Source: Hymenobacter amundsenii (lineage in GTDB: Bacteria; Bacteroidota; Bacteroidia; Cytophagales; Hymenobacteraceae). From it: a DNA stretch of 64,000 nucleotides. The stretch spans positions 1 through 64,000 of the forward strand of contig NZ_NIRR01000015.1 in the NCBI RefSeq assembly GCF_002204745.1, read 5' to 3'. The notes beneath the pieces are model-generated. The model searched no databases and was not told where the DNA came from. It worked only from the letters and a program-made list of their open reading frames with translations. This document shows, piece by piece, positions 58,350 through 64,000 of this stretch (the stretch's first letter is position 1; every line of letters begins with the position of its first letter). A program made the translations under genes and the position numbers.

Positions 58350-59615
58350 ATGCAACCGAAAGCCTTTCGCGCTTTTCGCAGCCGCAACTACCGTTACTTC
58401 TTTGCTGGGCAAGCATTGTCGCTGTTGGGTACTTGGATGCAGAAAACGGCCGTCAGTTGGGTCGTGTACACCCAAACCCAGTCCAAGCTGATGCTGGGCG
58501 TGAGCGTGTTTGCCACCCTGTTTCCGTCGGCCCTGTTCTCATTGGCGGGCGGCGTCGTGTCCGACCGCTACAACCGCTACCGGGTGCTGCTGCTTACGCA
58601 GGTGCTCTCGTTGGTGCAGGCGGCCCTGCTGGCCCTGACGGTGTACCTGCAACAGGATGCGGTGTGGGCCATCATCGGTCTGAGCGCCGTGCTGGGCATG
58701 ATTAACGGCTTTGATGTGCCCGCCCGGCAGGCGCTGGTCTACGGGCTGGTCGAGGACAAGGCCGACGTGCCCAACGCGGTGGCCCTGAACTCCTCGATGG
58801 TGAACTTGGCCAAGCTGCTGGGGCCGGCCATCGCGGGTTTTGCGCTGGAGCGGCTGGGCGCGGCGGCCTGCTTCGGGTTGAATGCAGTGAGTTTCGTGGC
58901 CGTTATTGGGTCGTTGCTGGCCCTGCGGCTTCCGGTTTATAAGGCCCGGGTGGTTACCCAAAACGTATTCGACGAACTGGCCGAGGGCTTCCGCTACGTG
59001 CGCCGGACGCCCGCCATCCGCTTTACTATGCTGATGATGGGCCTCGTGAGTCTGTTGGCCCTCCCCTTCACAACCCTGCTACCGGTGTACGCCAAGGATA
59101 TTTTTCACGGCACGGCTACCACGTTCGGTCTGCTCGACGGGGCGGTGGGCCTGGGCGGCTTCATCGGGGCGCTATTTCTGGCTTCGCTCAAGCCCGGCAC
59201 CAATCTAAACAAGATCCTGACCGTGAACACCTTTGTGTTCGGCGCGGGGCTGCTGCTGCTTGCCTACACCACGTGGTACGCGCTGGCGTTGGTGTTTCTG
59301 GCAGTAGCCGCGTTTGGCATGATGTCGCAGATGACCATCAACCTCACGCTGTTGCAAACCAGCGTCCGGCCCGATCTGCGGGGCCGCGTCATCAGTATCT
59401 ACGTGTTGGTATTTACGGCGGGGCTGCCGTTGGGCAGCTTGCTGGTCGGGGCCGTATCGCACCAGATTGGGGTTCAGCCCACGGTGCTGGCCGAAGGCGT
59501 GCTGGCCCTGGGTATCGGGTTGCTGTACCTGCGCGAGCTGCGCCGCAACAAACCGCTGCCCCCCACCCTGCCCGTCGCGGCCGAGCCGGCGGCTGTAGCA
59601 GCGGTAACAGCCTGA
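58350..59615 (+). CDS. MFS exporter (EntS/MFS_3-like)
   Basis: A 421-residue major facilitator protein with about 12 membrane segments. The N-terminus FRAFRSRNYRYFFAGQALS and LLGTWMQKTAVSWVVY is characteristic of the EntS-like MFS_3 group, which exports small molecules such as siderophores; the motif A-type loop GGVVSDRYNRYRVLL follows (about residue 67). Substrate unknown. The ATG at 58350 is the only plausible start. Monocistronic by appearance; a promoter for the next gene lies 78 bp after its stop. Confidence 0.9.
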   Translation: MQPKAFRAFRSRNYRYFFAGQALSLLGTWMQKTAVSWVVYTQTQSKLMLGVSVFATLFPSALFSLAGGVVSDRYNRYRVLLLTQVLSLVQAALLALTVYLQQDAVWAIIGLSAVLGMINGFDVPARQALVYGLVEDKADVPNAVALNSSMVNLAKLLGPAIAGFALERLGAAACFGLNAVSFVAVIGSLLALRLPVYKARVVTQNVFDELAEGFRYVRRTPAIRFTMLMMGLVSLLALPFTTLLPVYAKDIFHGTATTFGLLDGAVGLGGFIGALFLASLKPGTNLNKILTVNTFVFGAGLLLLAYTTWYALALVFLAVAAFGMMSQMTINLTLLQTSVRPDLRGRVISIYVLVFTAGLPLGSLLVGAVSHQIGVQPTVLAEGVLALGIGLLYLRELRRNKPLPPTLPVAAEPAAVAAVTA

Positions 59616-59693
59616 GGGGCCTTACCGGTAGTCTACTCCGCCCTTATCTTATTTTTCTGGGGTCGGAAACTGGTTTTCGGCTAGAGCGGCGGC

Positions 59694-59701
59694 TACCTTT
59701 G
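59694..59701 (+). promoter_or_regulatory. -7 promoter box of the 722-residue gene
   Basis: TACCTTTG matches TAnnTTTG. It lies 94 bp before the proposed GTG start. A -33 CTG at 59670-59672 is 21 bp upstream, one mismatch from TTG. Confidence 0.45.
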
Positions 59702-59787
59702 CGGCGCGGTTTGGGCGGTGTTTTAATTAGCACTACGTCGAACCGCGAAGGGCTGCCGGTGGGTCGGGAGCCGTTTTTCTGCTTGCT

Positions 59788-61956
59788 GTGTTGTACTATT
59801 TTGGATTTCGGAGACTTCGCACCCTGCTGGCGCTGGTGCCACTCCTGCTTTTCTCGGCCCTGGCCGCCCGGGCCCAGCGCCCGCCCCTGCTGCGCGAACT
59901 GAGCCTGCGCACCGACACCACCACCTACTACCTGAGCCGCAACACGGTAACGGTGCAGGAGGAACCCCACTTCTACTTTTACTACCGCCCCGGCGACGAT
60001 ACGGCCGAATTGCGGGCTACCCCCGCCGACCCTTCGGCCGGTACCCTCAGCCTGCAACGCTCCGCCGACTTCACGCTGCTCGACTCACTGACGCCGGTGG
60101 CGGGCGGCCAGTACTACCGGGCCAAACTGCGCTTCACCAACTTGGCCGACGTCCGCTTCCTGAGCCTGACGTTCCGGCAGGCAGCCCCCGATTCGGCCGG
60201 GGCGCGGGTGCAGACGGTGCGGCTGCTGCCCGTATCGCGCACCACCCTAGAGCTGCGCCCCACCGATACGGACCTGTTCGTGGGGGAGGAAAAAGTGTTC
60301 GAGCTGAGCAGCAACAACCCCAAGAACATCCGCCTGAGCCCCGAATGGACCCACGGCCAGGACATTGATTACCGTTTCGATCAGGAGAAAGGCGTGCTGC
60401 GTCTGCATGTGCTAGCCAACGCGCCCGGCAACCGGGTGCTCACGCTGCGGCCCCAGACCGAACGGCCCTTCCTCACCGATAACAACCGCCGCGTAACGTA
60501 CGCCCTGCCGCCGCTACGCCAGGAGTTCACCGTTAAAAGCTCGCGGCTGCGGTTTCTGAGCGTCGATAAGAAGGAAATTACACTCGATGAGGATTCGCGG
60601 CGCAAGGGCGTGGAGCTGATTCTTGACAACGGCCGCACTTTCGATTTGCGGCATACCTACCGCATCGAGGACCAGGAGGAAGCCGGCGGGGCTCTGATTG
60701 CCGAGGTATTTACCCGCCAGTACCTGACCAACGACCGGGTGCTGTGCTGGCTGCGCGTCTACAACACTCACCGCCAGGCCGACAGCTACCTATACATCAA
60801 GGAAAACGACCAGGCCAAGTACATCACCAACTTCAACATCTCGCCCCAGACCACCGTAACGGCCCTGAGCGTGCGGCACCGGGGCGGCGACTGGACCAGC
60901 TCGAACACCGTGAACCCGGGCGAAACCGTGGATGTGCGCCTCGAAGGCGTATCGCTGCTGCGGGGCCGCTTCCACTTCGAAGACGTGCGCGTGGTGCCTT
61001 CCGATTCGAGCGTACGCTCGGATGCCGCCGTAGTCTACCGGGTGCAAGTACCAATTGGCATCGATAAGAAGCGCGTGGCCATCGACAACGCCGGCCAGCC
61101 CACCGATTTCGCGCTGACTGTGCGCGAGTTCCAGCGCCCCCACCCCCTCGATTTCGTGGGTGTAACCTTCGGCGAAACCGTGCGGCCCGTTACTCGCCTC
61201 AACGGCCCAATTTTGTACGACCGCACCATCCGCGACGTAGTATTCAGCTTCAATGCGGGGGCCATCGACTCCGAGCGGCAACTCTACGGCAAGCAGCACC
61301 TCACGTTCGAAATCCGCACCCAGAACGCCAAGGGCGACCTGATTGAGATGCGCACCATTGATAACGTGGTCGTCTGCCCCGACGGCAGCTCAGTGCGCGC
61401 GGCCTTCTACCAGGACAAGCAGTGCCAGGTGGGCAACCTGAGCCTCAACAACCTGCTAAGCGCCCGCAAAACCTATGACCTCGACGACTGGAGTAAAATC
61501 ATCGTCACCATCAAGCACACCCAGGCCCAGTACCAGGAACCCGGCTTCACGCAGCGGCTGGAGCTGGTGCTCCAGCGCCGCGTGAAGTTCGATATCGACG
61601 TGAGCTTCCCGGCGGGCCTGCTCACCAAGCAGCTCGGCGGCGGCGAGGCCAACAACTACACGGCCTTCAGCGGCATCAGCCTGGCCACGCTGGCTCAGTT
61701 CAGCTTCTATAACCCCAACAAAATCAATAAGCTGCGCCCTTATAAAGTGGGCGCGGGCTTTGTTGCCCTCAATGCTTTCAACCTGAACTCCAACGCCAAC
61801 GCCGCCCGCGACCTGGGCCTGGTAGTTCTGGGCTCGGTCTACCCCACCCGCTCCGACGCCAAGCTTACCTTCCCGCTCTACCTGGGTGCCGGTTACCTCG
61901 TGAACAAGGGCAAGCTGTTCTTCCTGTTCGGTCCCGGCATCGGCATCAGGCTGTAG
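59788..61956 (+). CDS. large secreted protein with barrel-like C-terminus, function unknown
   Basis: A 722-residue exported protein. The likely start is GTG at 59788, as no ATG precedes the signal peptide (LLALVPLLLFSALAARAQ). The mature part is rich in predicted beta strands, with repeated ligand- or Ig-like segments (for example LRFTNLADVRFLSLTFRQA and VTALSVRHRGGDW), and the last 110 residues (YKVGAGFVALNAFN to LFFLFGPGIGIRL) have the alternating pattern of a small outer-membrane barrel with a terminal hydrophobic strand. I do not recognise the family. It stands alone, with its own promoter box, and converges with the bestrophin gene 37 bp away. A surface or outer-membrane structural role is only a guess. 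Confidence 0.75.
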   Translation: MLYYFGFRRLRTLLALVPLLLFSALAARAQRPPLLRELSLRTDTTTYYLSRNTVTVQEEPHFYFYYRPGDDTAELRATPADPSAGTLSLQRSADFTLLDSLTPVAGGQYYRAKLRFTNLADVRFLSLTFRQAAPDSAGARVQTVRLLPVSRTTLELRPTDTDLFVGEEKVFELSSNNPKNIRLSPEWTHGQDIDYRFDQEKGVLRLHVLANAPGNRVLTLRPQTERPFLTDNNRRVTYALPPLRQEFTVKSSRLRFLSVDKKEITLDEDSRRKGVELILDNGRTFDLRHTYRIEDQEEAGGALIAEVFTRQYLTNDRVLCWLRVYNTHRQADSYLYIKENDQAKYITNFNISPQTTVTALSVRHRGGDWTSSNTVNPGETVDVRLEGVSLLRGRFHFEDVRVVPSDSSVRSDAAVVYRVQVPIGIDKKRVAIDNAGQPTDFALTVREFQRPHPLDFVGVTFGETVRPVTRLNGPILYDRTIRDVVFSFNAGAIDSERQLYGKQHLTFEIRTQNAKGDLIEMRTIDNVVVCPDGSSVRAAFYQDKQCQVGNLSLNNLLSARKTYDLDDWSKIIVTIKHTQAQYQEPGFTQRLELVLQRRVKFDIDVSFPAGLLTKQLGGGEANNYTAFSGISLATLAQFSFYNPNKINKLRPYKVGAGFVALNAFNLNSNANAARDLGLVVLGSVYPTRSDAKLTFPLYLGAGYLVNKGKLFFLFGPGIGIRL

Positions 61957-61993
61957 TGTTGCAGGGGCCTGGTTTGCCCGCCAAGCACCTGAT

Positions 61994-62908
61994 TTACATC
62001 ACGTAGAAATCCGTATCGGGCGCCGTTACATGGCGCACGGCCTCGTGGTCGCCAATCATTTGTTTCAAGTTGCGCTCGATGGTTTGGGAGATGATGGTCA
62101 TGGGGGTATCGGTGGGCTTGTCCTCGAAGGGGTCCTGCAGGTGGATGGCCATGCGCTCGATCAGGAAGAAAGCCGTGGAGATGGCCAGCACGATCAACAC
62201 CTCCATGACGCCGAACACGGTGAGTAGCGCGAAGGGCAACAGCATCACGAAGAAAAACAAGCAGTAGTGCGTGTATAGCGAGTAGGTTACCGGGAACACA
62301 GTACTCTTGATTCGCTCACACTTGCCCATCGAATCGGTCAGCTTGGTCAGCGTCTGGTCGATTTCTACCTGCTGGTAGCTGTTGAGCCAGCCCTGTTGCA
62401 GGCCGTAGCGCAAATCTTGGGCGTGGAGCTGCAGCAGGGCGTTAGGCACGTTTTCGTGCGTCGTGATGAACTTCAGCTCCCGCGCCGACAGGTAGGGCCG
62501 GAGTACTTCCAGGTCCATCTTCTTGCGCAGGGACATGCCCAGCGCGTAGGGCCAGGCAATCTGGCGGTTGGTTATCCGGGCCTGCCAGCTTTGTACTTCT
62601 TCCGATTCGTAAGGAGTTTCCGAGAAGCTGAGCACCTGCCGTACCAGGCTCCGGGAATCGTTGACGACGGCCCCCCATACAATGCGCGCCTCCCACCACC
62701 GGTCGTAGGCCTGGTTGGACTTAAAGGCCAGCAGCAGCGACAGTACCGTACCCATAATCATGGGCACACTCAGCGGAATGTCAATTTTGATCAGATGAAT
62801 ATACCGGTCTTCCAGGGCGATGAGGCCGGCATAAATGACGACAAAGAGCAATTCCGTTTTTATTCCTTTAAGAATGTAACGCAACGGAATATTGGTTCTC
62901 AACAGCAT
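61994..62908 (-). CDS. bestrophin-family anion channel
   Basis: A 304-residue membrane protein of the bestrophin (UPF0187) family; bacterial members form pentameric ion channels. The N-terminal family block is LLRTNIPLRYILKGIKTELLF, followed by SVPMIMGTVLSLLLAFKSNQAYDRWWEAR (quoted in part: LLLAFKSNQAYDRWWEAR), with the conserved pattern around NQAYDRWWEAR being diagnostic. Four membrane segments are visible. The ATG at 62908 is used; the TTG two codons upstream is not needed. It is divergent from the ABC exporter gene, with 282 bp between them. Confidence 0.92.
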   Translation of the reverse strand: MLLRTNIPLRYILKGIKTELLFVVIYAGLIALEDRYIHLIKIDIPLSVPMIMGTVLSLLLAFKSNQAYDRWWEARIVWGAVVNDSRSLVRQVLSFSETPYESEEVQSWQARITNRQIAWPYALGMSLRKKMDLEVLRPYLSARELKFITTHENVPNALLQLHAQDLRYGLQQGWLNSYQQVEIDQTLTKLTDSMGKCERIKSTVFPVTYSLYTHYCLFFFVMLLPFALLTVFGVMEVLIVLAISTAFFLIERMAIHLQDPFEDKPTDTPMTIISQTIERNLKQMIGDHEAVRHVTAPDTDFYVM

Positions 62909-63190
62909 GGGCAAACAATAAAGGCAGAAAATGGCGGTGATTCGAGTGGGGTCGGGCGGGCCGCGAAAGCCTGCACGGAATCCAATCGGCGCACCCGACC
63001 GAAACTATCCGGGCCCGACTTAGGTACTCGCCGGTTGGGGCCACGGCATAGCAGTAACGTGCTACTAGCCGTAAGGATTCGGCCGACCGCCAGTATGGCA
63101 CGCCGTATTTAGAAGAAAGCCCGTTTTCAGCATGATAAAACCTTCCACCCGGCTCGCGGCTTTTCCTCCGATTCTTTCTTCCCTGATTTT

Positions 63191-64000
63191 ATGAAAATCC
63201 TTTTCGCTTACCTGCGGCACTACCGTGGGCTGCTGGTGCTGGCCTTGCTGCTGGCCGCTATCAACCAGGTTTTTTCCCTACTCGACCCTTATATTTTCCG
63301 GCAGATTATTGACCGGCACGTGGTGACAGCTGGGACCAACGTGCTTGAAAACGGGTTCTGGACCTTCCTGATGGGCGGGGCCGGCCTACTGATTCTGCAG
63401 GCTATGGGCGTGGCCATGGTGAGCCGCATCGCCAAGAACTTCCAGGATTACTACACCAACGTCATCACCCAGCGCCTCGGAGCCGAGCTCTACTCCGACG
63501 GCCTGCGCCATTCCCTGGAATTGCCCTACCAAGTGTTCGAAGACCAGCGTTCGGGCGAAACCCTGGGTAAGCTCCAGAAGGTGCGCACCGACGTGGAGAA
63601 GCTCATTCAGAGCTTCGTCAACATCCTGTTTATCTCACTGGTGGGCATCGTGTTCGTGACCTGGTACGCCCTGAGCGTGTACTGGCCCATTGCGGTGGTG
63701 TACTTCCTCACCATCCCGCTGCTGGGCTCCCTGAGCCTGTTCCTGAGCAAGCGCATCAAGGTGATTCAGAAGACGATTGTGGCCGAAACCACGGCCTTGG
63801 CCGGCTCCACCACCGAGAGCCTGCGCAACATCGAGCTGATTAAAAGCCTCGGGCTGGCCCAGCAGGAAACCCTGCGCCTGAACGCCACGACCGAGAAAAT
63901 CCTGAAACTGGAGCTGCGCAAGGTGCGGTATCTGCGGTCCTTGTCGTTCATTCAGGGCACGTTCGTTAACCTGATGCGCAACGTGATTCTGCTCATGCTG
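63191..64000 (+). CDS. ABC exporter (fused membrane/ATPase type), N-terminal part
   Basis: The frame from the ATG at 63191 is open to the window end (270 codons). It starts MKILFAYLRHYRGLLVLAL and continues LLDPYIFRQIIDRHV, MVSRIAKNFQDYYTN, LPYQVFEDQRSGETLGKLQ and GSTTESLRNIELIKSLGL, the typical six-helix membrane domain of ABC exporters of the MsbA/multidrug group. The ATPase domain must lie beyond 64000. Substrate unknown. No gene shares its strand directly upstream, so it is likely the first gene of its transcript. Confidence 0.9.
   Translation, partial: MKILFAYLRHYRGLLVLALLLAAINQVFSLLDPYIFRQIIDRHVVTAGTNVLENGFWTFLMGGAGLLILQAMGVAMVSRIAKNFQDYYTNVITQRLGAELYSDGLRHSLELPYQVFEDQRSGETLGKLQKVRTDVEKLIQSFVNILFISLVGIVFVTWYALSVYWPIAVVYFLTIPLLGSLSLFLSKRIKVIQKTIVAETTALAGSTTESLRNIELIKSLGLAQQETLRLNATTEKILKLELRKVRYLRSLSFIQGTFVNLMRNVILLML

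Overview
The window looks like chromosomal DNA of a high-GC Bacteroidota of the order Cytophagales, most likely Hymenobacter or a close relative. The evidence is: Bacteroidota promoters (TTG, 19-20 bases, TAnnTTTG) before tRNA, ribosomal protein and gapA genes; a C-terminal type IX secretion sorting domain on a secreted amylase; lineage-typical families (DUF3108, DUF4260, TIGR02757, GH97, a fused OtsA-OtsB); and fusion of the rplM-rpsI and rpsB-tsf gene pairs into one cluster. The genus is inferred from overall resemblance; there is no rRNA gene in the window.

Layout. 1-8.7 kb: the end of an IS3-type element, a POT peptide transporter, a secreted GH13 amylase, an S9 peptidase, and a LysR regulator with a YeiH-type transporter. 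8.9-12.6 kb: four co-directional, mostly uncharacterised envelope genes. 12.7-21 kb (leftward): rplM-rpsI-rpsB-tsf, an RluA-type pseudouridine synthase, a two-component pair, a DUF3108 protein and recA. 21-34 kb: an outer-membrane protein, an acetyltransferase, a periplasmic chaperone cluster (two parvulin-type isomerases, MoxR ATPase, small protein), an RsbU/RsbV/RsbW partner-switching set, and guaB. 34-41 kb: an 0.87 kb near-empty region, then a tripartite RND efflux operon. 41-51 kb: fasciclin protein, SDR, a truncated lipoprotein, TIGR02757, a frameshifted LysM/RlpA-like gene, kdsB, a GH97 alpha-glucosidase, and a yciH-HPP-DUF1622 cluster with a lipid kinase gene. 51-64 kb: gapA, two identical tRNA-Glu genes, a Crp/Fnr regulator with DUF4260, fused trehalose synthase/phosphatase facing a GH15 hydrolase, an MFS exporter, a large orphan secreted protein, a bestrophin and the start of an ABC exporter.

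Functional threads. GH13 and GH97 could degrade external starch or maltooligosaccharide; OtsAB and GH15 make and possibly break down trehalose; the POT transporter and S9 peptidase fit peptide use. Most genes are housekeeping or envelope maintenance.

The most unusual feature is between the genes. Two families of intergenic repeats recur throughout. One (called A here) is a palindrome beginning AACGTCATnCTGAGC, with arms up to 46 bp. The other (B) consists of inverted arms built from tandem 7-bp units whose sequence differs between loci but matches between the two arms of a locus. Family A cores are often nested inside family B arms. In two places these repeats reach into genes and supply the last codons and the stop.
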